Under the pieces are notes generated by a model. The model had not been told where the DNA came from, ran no database searches, and saw only the letters and a list, made by a program, of their open reading frames with translations. This document shows positions 6,837 through 15,069 of a stretch of 64,000 nt of DNA, piece after piece. The translations under genes and the position numbers were made by a program. The stretch is from DASQPA01 sp963756455 (GTDB lineage Bacteria > Acidobacteriota > Thermoanaerobaculia > Multivoradales > UBA5704): NCBI GenBank assembly GCA_963756455.1, contig CAVWNC010000004.1:3472001-3536000 (forward strand), in the 5' to 3' direction. Every line of letters starts with the position of its first letter. The first letter of the stretch is position 1.

Positions 6837-7946
6837 ATGGCCGAGAGACCGCCGTTTCGCCCAGCGATGGGAAGCCGCCTGGTCCTCGCGATCGCGCTCC
6901 TCTTCCTCGCTCTCCCGGTCGCCTCCCAGCTGCCGTCCTTGAAGAAGCCCGCGGCCCCGACCGCGGCGCGAACCGCTCCGGCCGTTCGCCGCCCGCCGCA
7001 ACTCGTCCAGGTCTTAAGGCAGCCGGGCGGCTGGGAGAAGTCTTTGGATCGCCTGCGCGACCGGGCGGTCGATTTCCTGCCTTCGCTCGCCGCGGCGATG
7101 GTCGTCCTGGTCATCTCCTTCCTCCTCTATCGGGTGAGCGCCGGGGTGCTCCATGGCGTCCTCAGGCGCACCCGCGCCGATCCCGCGGTCCAGGAGATCT
7201 CCATCCGGCTGGTCAAGTTCGTGATCCTCGGCATGGGCCTCGTGATGGCCGCCGGCCAGCTGGGGTTCCAGATCGGCTCGGTGCTCGCCGGCCTGGGAAT
7301 CGTCGGCCTGACCGTCGGTTTCGCCGCCCAGGACAGCCTGGCGAACCTGGTGGCGGGCTTCACCATCCTCTGGGACCGCCCGTTTCACGTCGGCGACAAC
7401 GTGACGGTCGCCGGCATCTACGGCCAGGTCCAGCAGATCGGCCTGCGCACGACCCGCATCTCGACCGTCGACAAGGTGGACGCCATCCTGCCCAACAAGA
7501 CGGTGATCAACGAGAAGATCCTGAACCACACGCGAAATCCCCACCTGCGGATCAACGTACCGGTCGGCATCGGCTACGGCGAGGACATCGGGAAGGTCCG
7601 GAGCGCCCTGCTGGAGGCGATCGCGGGCCGCCCCGACCTCGTCACCGACCCGCCGCCCAAGGTGGTGGTCAAGGAGCTCGCCGACTCGGCCGTCAACCTG
7701 GAGCTCCGGGTCTGGCTGCGCGACGCCCACAAGGAGCGCGAGGTCTTCTTCGACATCCTGGAGCTCGTCAAGGTGACCCTCGACAAGGAGGGCGTCGAGA
7801 TGCCCTTCCCGCAGCAGACCCTCCATTTAGACGACGATACCCTGGCCCGGCTCAGCGGGCGGGAGGCGAAGCGGGAAGAGAAGACGGCGGGCGACGCTCC
7901 GACCGCGGGTAGAGACGCCCAGCCGCTACCACCGAAATTGCCTTGA
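6837..7946 (+). CDS. Small-conductance mechanosensitive channel (MscS family)
   Basis: About 369 residues. A signal-like segment (SRLVLAIALLFLALPVAS) is followed by a Pro/Ala linker and three membrane helices between about residues 80 and 180. The TM3 pore helix GIVGLTVGFAAQDSLANLVA and the following FTILWDRPFHVGD are hallmark MscS sequences, and the beta domain holds VQQIGLRTTRISTVDK and the LPNKTVINEKILN motif. The channel opens on membrane tension and releases osmolytes. Start choice is uncertain: in-frame candidates are TTG 6786, ATG 6807, ATG 6837 and ATG 6867. The tail after the beta domain is low complexity. Confidence 0.88.
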   Translation: MAERPPFRPAMGSRLVLAIALLFLALPVASQLPSLKKPAAPTAARTAPAVRRPPQLVQVLRQPGGWEKSLDRLRDRAVDFLPSLAAAMVVLVISFLLYRVSAGVLHGVLRRTRADPAVQEISIRLVKFVILGMGLVMAAGQLGFQIGSVLAGLGIVGLTVGFAAQDSLANLVAGFTILWDRPFHVGDNVTVAGIYGQVQQIGLRTTRISTVDKVDAILPNKTVINEKILNHTRNPHLRINVPVGIGYGEDIGKVRSALLEAIAGRPDLVTDPPPKVVVKELADSAVNLELRVWLRDAHKEREVFFDILELVKVTLDKEGVEMPFPQQTLHLDDDTLARLSGREAKREEKTAGDAPTAGRDAQPLPPKLP

Positions 7947-8017
7947 CCCGGAACGCCAGGGCGTCTCCGACGTGTCGGGAGACGAGAGGATCGCAGGCGT
8001 CTCTGGCCTGCGCGGTT
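7947..8017. terminator. Inverted repeat between convergent MscS and M20 genes
   Basis: CCGGAACGCCAGG near 7949 and CCTGGCGTTCCGG near 8030 form 13-bp complementary arms with a long loop between two convergent genes. There is no clear T-run, so a bidirectional terminator is only a suggestion. Confidence 0.3.
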
Positions 8018-9175
8018 CTACGAAGATCCTGGCGTTCCGGCGCAGAAGACCCGGGCGACCTCGGCGAGGACGTCCCGGCAGGCGATGACCTCGTCGACCC
8101 GCACGTACTCCTCGATCGCGTGGAGCCCCAGCCCGCCGGGGCCGAAGATGACGGTGGGGATGCCGGCGTGGCCGAGGACGGCGGCGTCGGTCCAGAAGCT
8201 CACGCCGCCGCGCCGCGCCGGTCGTCCCCTCTGGGCGAGGGCGGTTTCGAGGAGGCTCGGCAGCTCGTGGCCGGGAGGCGTCTCATAGGCCAGGCGGCCG
8301 AAGAGGAAGCGGCTCGCGGCCTGAAACTCGCCGTCCTCCCGGACGAGATCCGCGAGGAGAGCCTCGACCTCCCGGGGGCCGACCTCGATCGGCTCGCCCG
8401 GCAGGGTGCGGCGTTCGAGCGACAGGGTGCAGCGGTCGGGGTAGGTGCTGAGCTCGCGGCCGCCCTCGATCAGGGAGGCGTGGAGCGAGGCGGTCCCCAG
8501 GAGCGGGTGCGGGGAGTGGGACTGGAGGCCGTGGTCGAGCGCTTCCAGCCGGCCGAGGAGGCGCCCCATGCGGAGGATGGCATCCTTCCCTTCCAGGGGG
8601 CGGCTGCCGTGGGCTGCCTTGCCGGTGGTCGTCACCTCGACCCAGGAGAAACCCTTGTGACCGACCGCCACGACGAGGTCCGTGGGCTCGGTGACGATCG
8701 CCGCATCCGCTTGGACGGAGCGCACGAGGGCCTCCGCCCCCAGGCTCGTGTACTCCTCGTCGGCCACGGCGCCGACGATCAGCCGGCCGGCGTCGAGACC
8801 GCCGGCCTCGGCGATGACGCGGGCGGCGCCGAGCATCGCCGCCACCCCGCCCTTCATGTCGACCGCGCCGCGGCCGTAGAGCCGGCCGTCCCGGACGACG
8901 GGGTGGAAGGGGGCGGCCATGCCGGTCACCCCGACGGTGTCGATGTGGCCGCAGAGGAGGAGCGACCGCCCGGGCCGGCGGCCTGCGAGCACCCCGACGA
9001 CGTTGGGCCGCCCCGGGGCCACCTCGGTGACCTCGACCGCGGCGCCCAGGGCGCGCAGCTCGGCCGCGATAGCGCGGGCGATGGCGCCCTCCCCCGCTCC
9101 CCCGGGCACGAGCGAGGGGTTCACCGAGTCGATTCCCACCAGGGTTTTGAGCAGCTCGATCGTCGGGTCTGACAT
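8018..9175 (-). CDS. M20 family metallopeptidase (ArgE/DapE/CPG2-like)
   Basis: A 385-residue protein beginning MSDPTIELLKTLVGIDSVNP. The di-metal ligands are visible: CGHIDTVG, GRGAVDMKGG (bridging Asp), ADEEYTSLG (Glu base and ligand), TEPTDL and the C-terminal FGPGGLGLHAIEEYV (His). A dimerisation domain lies between about residues 170 and 290 (GKAAHGSRP). Members remove N-acyl groups or terminal amino acids from small peptides. The ATG at 9175 follows AGAGGA; an upstream in-frame start at 9223 has no such site. The gene converges with MscS and diverges from the STAS gene. Confidence 0.88.
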   Translation of the reverse strand: MSDPTIELLKTLVGIDSVNPSLVPGGAGEGAIARAIAAELRALGAAVEVTEVAPGRPNVVGVLAGRRPGRSLLLCGHIDTVGVTGMAAPFHPVVRDGRLYGRGAVDMKGGVAAMLGAARVIAEAGGLDAGRLIVGAVADEEYTSLGAEALVRSVQADAAIVTEPTDLVVAVGHKGFSWVEVTTTGKAAHGSRPLEGKDAILRMGRLLGRLEALDHGLQSHSPHPLLGTASLHASLIEGGRELSTYPDRCTLSLERRTLPGEPIEVGPREVEALLADLVREDGEFQAASRFLFGRLAYETPPGHELPSLLETALAQRGRPARRGGVSFWTDAAVLGHAGIPTVIFGPGGLGLHAIEEYVRVDEVIACRDVLAEVARVFCAGTPGSS

Positions 9176-9329
9176 TTCGGTTCCTCTCGTTTCTCGAAGT
9201 CGCCCTCCGGCCCGGGCACCCACAGGGGGGTGCTCCTACGGAGGCGACTTTGACGAGACCGTGGCATTCTAGCGGAACCGGCCCTGCCGGGGTCTCTCCG
9301 CTGTGCTAAACTCAAAGTCCCTAAAATTG

Positions 9330-9413
9330 ATCGTCTTGAATCGATTGCCCTAAAGCGGATCGTCGGAACGAATCTCCCGAAACGGATTTCCCGGAGCGGA
9401 TCGCCTTTCACGG
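9330..9413. repeat. Degenerate tandem repeat of about 14 bp in front of the STAS gene
   Basis: Six consecutive units of 13-15 bp (starts 9330, 9344, 9359, 9372, 9386, 9400). The last three are ATCTCCCGAAACGG, ATTTCCCGGAGCGG and ATCGCCTTTCACGG. They end six bases before the ATG at 9420, where a 5' UTR and ribosome binding site are expected. The remaining gap back to 9176 shows nothing else clear. Confidence 0.55.
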
Positions 9414-9419
9414 ATCGCG

Positions 9420-9758
9420 ATGATCGTCGAGAAACGCCACCTGGACGGTTTCACCCTCCTCAACCTGGAGGGGGTCATCAAGCTCGGCGAGAGCGCCCAG
9501 TTCTTCGCCCAGACTCTGGAGCGGTCGTTGAAGGACGACTCCGGGCACGTCATCATCGATTTCTCGAAGATCAACTACATCGATTCGACCGGCATCGGCG
9601 AGCTCGTCGGCTATCTCGGCCGCTTCCGCGATTTCAAGCGCGAGCTGATCCTCGTCAACCCCTCGGATCGCATCCGCAAGCTCCTCCAGGTGGCGCGCCT
9701 GGCCGAGCTGTTCCCCACCTACGACACGGTTCCCGCGGCGATGGCCGGAGAGCGGTAG
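9420..9758 (+). CDS. STAS-domain anti-anti-sigma factor-like protein
   Basis: A 112-residue single STAS domain: EKRHLDGFTLLNLEGVIKLG, HVIIDFSKINYIDSTGIGEL and a C-terminal helix. Ser56 in IDSTGIG is the position phosphorylated by anti-sigma kinases in SpoIIAA/RsbV homologues. It would act in the cytoplasm in a partner-switching module. No anti-sigma kinase gene is adjacent; the asparaginase gene follows after 6 bp and the rhodanese gene overlaps that, so the three may be cotranscribed. The 5' region is made of 14-bp repeats. Confidence 0.85.
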   Translation: MIVEKRHLDGFTLLNLEGVIKLGESAQFFAQTLERSLKDDSGHVIIDFSKINYIDSTGIGELVGYLGRFRDFKRELILVNPSDRIRKLLQVARLAELFPTYDTVPAAMAGER

Positions 9759-9764
9759 GACCCT

Positions 9765-10796
9765 CTGTTCGCCCCTGTAGCGACCGTCCTCCGCGCCGGC
9801 CGGCCCGAGTCCTGGCACTTCGGCGTCGCGGCCGTCGTCACCCCGGAAGGGACGCGGGTGGGGCAGATCGGCGATCCCGGCGCGGCGGAGACCGCGACCT
9901 ACCTGCGGTCGGCGGCGAAGCCTTTCCAGGCCCTGCCGCTCCTCCTGGCGGGGGGCGCCGAGCGCTTCTCGCTGGAGGCTCCCGACCTCGCCCTCATCTG
10001 CGCTTCGCACGGCGGCACGCCGGCGCACGCCCGGCGGGCGCTCTCGCTCCTCGAACGGGGCGGCTTCGGCGTCGCCGATCTCCTCTGCGGCACCCATCCG
10101 CCGTTCGATCGCCCCTCGGCGGAGGCCCTCGAGCGGCGGGGGGAGGCGCCGTCGCCCCTCCACAGCAACTGCTCGGGCAAGCATGCCGGAATGCTCCTCG
10201 CCTGTCGCCTGCTCGACCTCCCCACGGCGAGCTATGTCGAGCCGGACCATCCTCTCCAGGAGCGCATCCTCACCCAGCTCGCGGAGATCGTGGGCTGCGA
10301 CCGGCGGGAGATCGGGATCGGGGTCGACGGCTGCAGCGTGCCGTCCTTCCACCTGCCGGTCGCCGCCGTCGCCCGCGGCTACGCCGCCCTGGCCGACCCC
10401 GAGGCGGCCGGCCTGCCGTCGGCGGTCGCCGCCGCCGTCCACCGGGTGGTCCTCGCGATGACGGGAGCGCCGGAGATGGTCGCCGGCCCGGGGCGCTTCA
10501 CCACCCGCCTGATGGAGGTCACGGGCGGGCGGGTGCTGGGGAAGGAAGGGGCGGAAGGCTTCTATGCCGCGGCGGTCCGCGGGCCGGTCGCCTTAGGGAT
10601 GGCGGTCAAGATCGCCGACGGCGGCGAGCGCTGCCGGGACGGGGTGGTGCTCGACCTGCTGCGCCAGATGGGAGCGCTCTCGGGCGAGGAGTTTCAAGCG
10701 CTGGAGGAGTACTATCGGCCGGTCCTCCGCAGCTGTCGTGGCGTGGCGGTGGGCGAGGTGAACCCCGAGGTGGAGCTCCTGGAATGCGTCGATTGA
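9765..10796 (+). CDS. L-asparaginase II-type protein, probable non-ATG start
   Basis: About 343 residues. Family motifs are RSAAKPFQALPLL, ICASHGGTPAHARRAL, HSNCSGKHAGMLL and GVDGCSVPSFHLP, typical of the Asparaginase_II family that hydrolyses asparagine or related amides. Homology begins upstream of the first GTG (9858): the frame reads FAPVATVLRAGRPESWHFGV, matching the usual N-terminal strand. The only start-like codon there is CTG at 9765, seven codons after the ribosome-binding-like GGAGAGCGGTAGGA. An unusual CTG start or a sequence error is therefore likely. It ends inside the start of the rhodanese gene (13-bp overlap). Confidence 0.8.
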   Translation: MFAPVATVLRAGRPESWHFGVAAVVTPEGTRVGQIGDPGAAETATYLRSAAKPFQALPLLLAGGAERFSLEAPDLALICASHGGTPAHARRALSLLERGGFGVADLLCGTHPPFDRPSAEALERRGEAPSPLHSNCSGKHAGMLLACRLLDLPTASYVEPDHPLQERILTQLAEIVGCDRREIGIGVDGCSVPSFHLPVAAVARGYAALADPEAAGLPSAVAAAVHRVVLAMTGAPEMVAGPGRFTTRLMEVTGGRVLGKEGAEGFYAAAVRGPVALGMAVKIADGGERCRDGVVLDLLRQMGALSGEEFQALEEYYRPVLRSCRGVAVGEVNPEVELLECVD

Positions 10797-11347
10797 ACAA
10801 CGTCTCCCTCTTGCGGTCCAGAGGCCCGGCCCGCCGATCCCTGCTCGCGCTCGCCGGCCTGACGCTCGCGATCCTTCCCCTCTTGAGCTGCCATCCGGTC
10901 AAGCGGGTCGAGGGCTGGTGGAGCCGCAAGCCCCATCCGCCTTTCAAGAAGGTGAACCCGACGGTCGCCTACGAGATCATCCGCGACTCGCCGGGCATCT
11001 TCATCGTCGATCTCCGCCCGCCGTCCGAGTACCAGGGGGTGACCGGCCATCTGCTGCACGCCGAAAACTTCCCCGTCGCGAAGCTTCCCTACCAGTTGCT
11101 CCTCCTCGCCCCCTATCGGGAGGAGACCTTCCTCGTCTACTGCCGGGGCAACGACACCTGCGGCGCGGACGGCATGCGGGTCCTGATCGCCTCCGGTTTC
11201 GACGACGCGATCCTCGTCGACGGCGGCATCGATCGCTGGATCAAGGAGGGCTACAAGACGGTCCTCTCGATGGCCGGCCTGCCCAAGGGGACCAAGGCAG
11301 GTCCCCCGGAGCCGCCGACCGAGCCCACTCCGCCCGGACGCCGCTGA
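10784..11347 (+). CDS. Rhodanese-domain lipoprotein
   Basis: A 187-residue protein. The N-terminus is charged then hydrophobic and ends in a lipobox (PLLSC, Cys36), so it should be a membrane-anchored lipoprotein facing the periplasm. A single rhodanese domain follows: IFIVDLRPPSEYQGVTGHL, then the active-site loop VYCRGNDTCG, then DAILVDGGIDRWIKEGY. The catalytic cysteine is present. The C-terminus is a Pro-rich tail. The start overlaps the asparaginase stop, implying translational coupling. The sulfur-transfer substrate is unknown. Confidence 0.85.
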   Translation: MRRLNNVSLLRSRGPARRSLLALAGLTLAILPLLSCHPVKRVEGWWSRKPHPPFKKVNPTVAYEIIRDSPGIFIVDLRPPSEYQGVTGHLLHAENFPVAKLPYQLLLLAPYREETFLVYCRGNDTCGADGMRVLIASGFDDAILVDGGIDRWIKEGYKTVLSMAGLPKGTKAGPPEPPTEPTPPGRR

Positions 11348-11414
11348 AGCTCCTGAAGCTGCTCTGACTTGCCTCCCCGGGCGCAATCGGCTACAAAGTC
11401 GGGGACCGACTTTC

Positions 11415-11470
11415 ATTGCCGGTTCCAAATTGCCGGTTCCAAATTGCCGGTTCCAAATCGCCGATTCCAA
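11415..11470. repeat. Four-unit 14-bp tandem repeat upstream of the FAD oxidase
   Basis: ATTGCCGGTTCCAA occurs three times in exact succession (11415, 11429, 11443). A variant, ATCGCCGATTCCAA, follows at 11457. The array ends 16 bp before the ATG at 11486, so it lies in the leader or promoter. Confidence 0.9.
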
Positions 11471-11485
11471 CAGGGAGACCCTGTC

Positions 11486-12943
11486 ATGACCGTAGATACG
11501 AAACGCACGACGACCGAGCTCCTGGGCGACCTGCGCGAGGTTCTGGGCGATCGTCTGCTGCTCTCGGAAGAGGACCGCGCCAAGGTCCGCTCCGATTTCG
11601 GCCGCATGGCCGACCATCTGCCCGCCGCCGTGGCCCGCTGCCGCGACGCCCAGGACGTCGCCGCCGTCGTCCGCTTCTGCCGCGAGCACCGGATTCCGGT
11701 GGTGCCGCGCGGCCAGGCCCACACCCAGAGCGGCCAGGCGACGAGCGACGGGGGCATCGTCGTCGACACCTCCGGGATGACGACGATCTTCTCGATCGAT
11801 CCCGAGAGCCGCGAGAATCCCGATGGCCCCACCGCCACCTGCGGCAGCGGAGTGATCTGGCGCGACCTGGTCACCGCCGCCTTGGAGCACGATCTGGTGC
11901 CCCGGGTCCTCACCAACAACCTCGGGGTGAGCCTCGGCGGCACCCTGTCGATGGCCGGCCTCGGGGTGGCGAGCTTCCGCTACGGCACCCAGGCCGACAA
12001 CGCCGTCGAGCTCGAGGTCGTCACCGGCACGGGGGAGATCGTGACCTGCTCGCGGACGGCGCACGGCGAGCTCTTCGACGCCGTCCGCTGCGGCCTCGGC
12101 CAGTTCGGCATCCTCACCCGGGCGAAGGTCCGCCTCCGCGCCTGCAAGCCCCGGGTGCGCAAGTACTACCTGCTCTACGACGACCTCGGCGTGCTGATGG
12201 AGGACGTCAAGCGGGTCATGCACCCGGACAACCCGGTCTTCTCCTCGGTCGAGTCCTGGTGCACTCCCTGTCTCCAGGGGATCAAGAAGATCGGCGAGGG
12301 GATGGCGCTCGGGGAGGGGATGCAGACCTTCGCCGCCTGGTTCTACCCCGTCCACCTGACGGTCGACCTGGAGGAGGGAGAGGAGCCGGACATGGCGGAG
12401 GTGCTCGCAGGTCTCCGTCCCTACCGGCACGTCCACACCGAGGACTTCACCCAACACGAGTTCCTGAACCGCATGGATCCGGTCTTCGAGCTCTGGCGGC
12501 GCAGCGGCTACTGGGACATGCCGCACCCGTGGATGGAGACCACCCTCCCCTGGGACACGGCGCGCGAGTTCATCGAGCAGGCGCTCTCGATCACCCCACC
12601 CCAGGCCCTGGGCCCGGGCGGTCACATCCTCCTCTGGCCGGCCTACACCCATACCTCGGACGTGCCGCTCTTCCTGCATCCGGAAGGGGACTTCGTCATG
12701 GGCTGGGGGATTCTCCCCGGAGTGCCGCCGGCCTTCCTCGATCGCGCCCTGGCGCAGCTCGACATGGCGAGCGAGCTGTCGATCCACTACGGCGGCAAGC
12801 GCTACCTCTCCGGCTACATCACCTTCGACACGGCCGAGAAGTGGGCCGCGCACTTCGGCGACCGTTGGCCGCAGGTTGTAGCGGCCAAGAAGAAGTTCGA
12901 TCCCGACGGCATCCTCGCCCCCGGCTTCATCGTCTACGAGTAG
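11486..12943 (+). CDS. FAD-binding oxidoreductase (vanillyl-alcohol oxidase/cytokinin dehydrogenase-like)
   Basis: A 485-residue protein starting MTVDTKRTTTELLGDLREVL after CAGGGAG. The N-terminal FAD_binding_4 domain shows the PP-loop-like VVPRGQAHTQSGQATSDGG and the LTNNLGVSLGGTLSMAGLG segment, with AVELEVVTGTGEIVTCSRT. The C-terminal substrate domain ends KKKFDPDGILAPG, a common ending in this family. The His of RGQAHTQSGQ may attach FAD covalently, as in related oxidases; this is inferred. The substrate is not predictable. A 14-bp repeat array lies directly upstream. Confidence 0.82.
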   Translation: MTVDTKRTTTELLGDLREVLGDRLLLSEEDRAKVRSDFGRMADHLPAAVARCRDAQDVAAVVRFCREHRIPVVPRGQAHTQSGQATSDGGIVVDTSGMTTIFSIDPESRENPDGPTATCGSGVIWRDLVTAALEHDLVPRVLTNNLGVSLGGTLSMAGLGVASFRYGTQADNAVELEVVTGTGEIVTCSRTAHGELFDAVRCGLGQFGILTRAKVRLRACKPRVRKYYLLYDDLGVLMEDVKRVMHPDNPVFSSVESWCTPCLQGIKKIGEGMALGEGMQTFAAWFYPVHLTVDLEEGEEPDMAEVLAGLRPYRHVHTEDFTQHEFLNRMDPVFELWRRSGYWDMPHPWMETTLPWDTAREFIEQALSITPPQALGPGGHILLWPAYTHTSDVPLFLHPEGDFVMGWGILPGVPPAFLDRALAQLDMASELSIHYGGKRYLSGYITFDTAEKWAAHFGDRWPQVVAAKKKFDPDGILAPGFIVYE

Positions 12944-13001
12944 AACGCCCCAGGCGCTGCCTGGCACGGGGCGTCCCTCTCGACTTTATGCCACAAAGAA
13001 C

Positions 13002-13031
13002 TTGACAGCGACCCTCATGCCTCGCTACATT
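13002..13031 (+). promoter_or_regulatory. Sigma-70-like promoter giving a probably leaderless transcript
   Basis: TTGACA (13002-13007), an 18-bp spacer and TACATT (13026-13031). The expected start site is about 13038, which coincides with the GTG of the next gene. Confidence 0.6.
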
Positions 13032-13037
13032 CCCTGG

Positions 13038-13667
13038 GTGACCGCAACGCGCCCTGCCCGTACGCGCTCCGAGACGACGCTGCCTCCGCCTCCTCCCGCT
13101 CTCCATCTCCATGCGATGGACAACCTGCGGTTCATCCGGGAGACCATGGAGGGCGCTGCCTGCTTCACCGCGGTCTCCGGGATCGGCGAGGTGATCGTCG
13201 GGGTCACCGCCCTCCTCGCGGCCTGGCTGGCATCGCGCCAGCCCGGGCTCCGGGGCTGGTTCGTCACCTGGCTGGGGGAGGCGGTCGTCGCCTGCCTCAT
13301 CACCTCTGCCGCCATCGCCTGGAAGGCGCGGCGGGCGGAGATCAGCCTGTTCACCGCGCCGGGGCGCCGCTTCGCCCTCGGGCTTTTGCCGCCGTTCGCC
13401 GCCGGGGCGCTCCTGACCGGCATCCTCTGGGCCTCCGGCGCCTCCGGCTTCCTGCCGGGCACCTGGCTCCTCCTCTACGGCACCGGCGTCGTCACCGGCG
13501 GCGCCTTCTCGGTCCGCATCGTGCCGGTCATGGGACTCGCCTTCATGGCGCTCGGCACCATCGCCATCTTCTGTCCCTTCTCCTGGGGCGACGCGCTCCT
13601 CGCCGGCGGCTTCGGCGGCCTCCACATCCTCTTCGGCGCCCTCATCGCGCGCGGGCACGGTGGCTGA
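13038..13667 (+). CDS. Multi-pass inner-membrane protein of unknown function
   Basis: A 209-residue protein. After a Pro-rich start comes LHAMDNLRFIRETMEGAACF, a motif I associate with a family of acidobacterial membrane proteins paired with a small winged-helix regulator. Four to five hydrophobic helices follow (GEVIVGVTALLAAWLAS, LGEAVVACLITSAAIAW, LLPPFAAGALLTGILWA, GTWLLLYGTGVVTGGAF, VMGLAFMALGTIAIF). The GTG at 13038 is chosen because the promoter places the transcript start there and because the preceding bases include the -10 box; ATG 13116 is the alternative. The stop overlaps the next ATG (TGATG). Confidence 0.65.
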   Translation: MTATRPARTRSETTLPPPPPALHLHAMDNLRFIRETMEGAACFTAVSGIGEVIVGVTALLAAWLASRQPGLRGWFVTWLGEAVVACLITSAAIAWKARRAEISLFTAPGRRFALGLLPPFAAGALLTGILWASGASGFLPGTWLLLYGTGVVTGGAFSVRIVPVMGLAFMALGTIAIFCPFSWGDALLAGGFGGLHILFGALIARGHGG

Positions 13668-14071
13668 TGGCGCGCCGCGACTCTCTCTCCCGGATGACGG
13701 GCGTCGGCGGCGGCGGCGGCATCGGCGGCATCGGCCCGGAGGAGGTCTCCGCGGTCGAGCTGCCGCCCGAGCGCCAGGCCCTCGATCTCGATCGCCTCAT
13801 CCACGAGCGCATGCGGCTGGGGATCGTCTCCGCCCTGGCGGTCAACGACAGCCTGACCTTCAACGACTTGAAAAAGCTCCTCAAAACGACCGACGGCAAC
13901 CTGAGCGTCCATGCGAGGAAGCTCGAAGAGGCGGGCTACATCACCTGCGCCAAGTATTTCGAGGGACGGGTGCCGAAGACCGAGTACCGCCTGGCTCCGC
14001 CCGGACGGCGGGCGCTCGAACGCTACCTGGACCACATGGAAGCGATCATCCACGCCACCCGGCAGGGTTGA
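13667..14071 (+). CDS. Winged-helix transcriptional regulator (HTH_34/MarR-like)
   Basis: A 134-residue protein with a Gly-rich N-terminus and a winged helix from about residue 40 to 128. IHERMRLGIVSALAVNDSLT, NDLKKLLKTTDGNLSVHARK and EAGYITCAKYFEGRVPKTEY match small one-domain regulators of the 'transcriptional regulator, TTDGNLS' type. It overlaps the membrane protein gene by one base, so the two are co-translated. It probably controls its own operon. A stem TCGGCGG/CCGCCGA with a T8 loop lies just after the stop. Confidence 0.82.
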   Translation: MARRDSLSRMTGVGGGGGIGGIGPEEVSAVELPPERQALDLDRLIHERMRLGIVSALAVNDSLTFNDLKKLLKTTDGNLSVHARKLEEAGYITCAKYFEGRVPKTEYRLAPPGRRALERYLDHMEAIIHATRQG

Positions 14072-14144
14072 GACCTCGGCGGCACCCTTTTTTTTGACCG
14101 CCGACTTTGTGACGAAAAGAGCTTTGGGAGGACGCTTGGAAGGA

Positions 14145-14195
14145 ATGACGATGTTGAAGAAGAAGACCCTGGGCCGGGCCGAGGCGCGCTCGTGA
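14145..14195 (+). CDS. 16-residue leader peptide ORF coupled to uppS
   Basis: A short ORF reads MTMLKKKTLGRAEARS. GGAAGGA immediately precedes the ATG and the stop overlaps the uppS start (GTGA). It is too short for a family assignment. It may simply deliver ribosomes to the uppS GTG. Confidence 0.4.
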   Translation: MTMLKKKTLGRAEARS

Positions 14196-14980
14196 GCCTC
14201 CGCGCCGTTCCGGTCGGTATCGCCGCCGGCCTCGCCGGTCTCCACGCCGCCATCATCATGGACGGCAACGGCCGCTGGGCCCTGGCCCGCGGGCGCTCGC
14301 GGCGGGCGGGGCACGAGGCGGGGGCCGAGGCGGTGCGGCGGACGGTCGAGGCGGCGCCCGGCCTGGGGATCACGGTCCTGACCCTCTTCGCCTTCTCCTC
14401 CGACAACTGGAAACGGCCGCCGACCGAGGTCGGCGCCCTCATGCGGCTCTTCCGCACCTTCCTCGCCCGCGAGGCCCGGCGCTGTGCCGAGCGCGGGATG
14501 CGGATCGTCGTCCTCGGCCGCCGCGACCGGCTGCCGTCCGGGCTCGTCCGGACGATCGAGATGGCGGAGGAGGCGACCGCCGCGGCCACCGGCTTCCTCC
14601 TCCGCATCGCCGTCGACTACTCGGCGCGCGACACCATCCTGGCCGCCGCCCGCAGGCTCGGCGAGCCGAACGCACCGGGGGAGCCCAGCGAGCCGCTGAC
14701 CCGCGAGCTCTTCGCCCGCCTCCTCGCCGGTCCCCTGCCGGTCCAGGACGTCGACCTCCTCGTCCGCACCGGAGGCGAGAAGCGGCTCTCCGACTTCCTG
14801 CTCTGGGAGTGCGCCTACGCCGAGCTCATTTTCGTCGAGCGGATGTGGCCCGACTTCGGAGAGGCCGACCTCGCCGCCGCCGTCGCCGAGTTCCACCACC
14901 GGGAACGCCGCTTCGGGACGGTGCCCGCCGTCGCCCCCGCGCGCGAGGAGACGCTGCCCCTCGCCGCCGTCGGGAGGTGA
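14192..14980 (+). CDS. uppS: Isoprenyl transferase (undecaprenyl/decaprenyl diphosphate synthase)
   Basis: A 262-residue cis-prenyltransferase. The signature AAIIMDGNGRWALARG holds the catalytic Asp24. TVLTLFAFSSDNWKRP, a VDYSARDTI segment and the C-terminal LLVRTGGEKRLSDFLLWECAYAEL are all present, as in UppS proteins. It condenses isopentenyl diphosphate onto farnesyl diphosphate to make the lipid carrier for peptidoglycan and surface glycans. The GTG start overlaps the leader ORF stop. A few changes from the consensus are seen: RTGGEKRLSDFLLW lacks the usual 'E-x-R-x-S-N' Asn, with Asp in its place. Confidence 0.9.
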   Translation: MSLRAVPVGIAAGLAGLHAAIIMDGNGRWALARGRSRRAGHEAGAEAVRRTVEAAPGLGITVLTLFAFSSDNWKRPPTEVGALMRLFRTFLAREARRCAERGMRIVVLGRRDRLPSGLVRTIEMAEEATAAATGFLLRIAVDYSARDTILAAARRLGEPNAPGEPSEPLTRELFARLLAGPLPVQDVDLLVRTGGEKRLSDFLLWECAYAELIFVERMWPDFGEADLAAAVAEFHHRERRFGTVPAVAPAREETLPLAAVGR

Positions 14981-15069
14981 GGCGGCTGGGAGCAAGGGGA
15001 GATGCCTCGATTTTTATGGGGCTGCGGTATATGAAATGATGGGGCTTCCACCCTCTGGAGGCCGATCCG

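Noticed and set aside
5077..6942. A 621-codon plus-strand frame
   Set aside because: It is antisense to the FadL-like and phosphodiesterase genes and shows only Gly/Glu/Val-rich low complexity.
11416..13005. A 529-codon frame overlapping the FAD oxidase
   Set aside because: It is an Arg-rich shadow frame of the oxidase gene.
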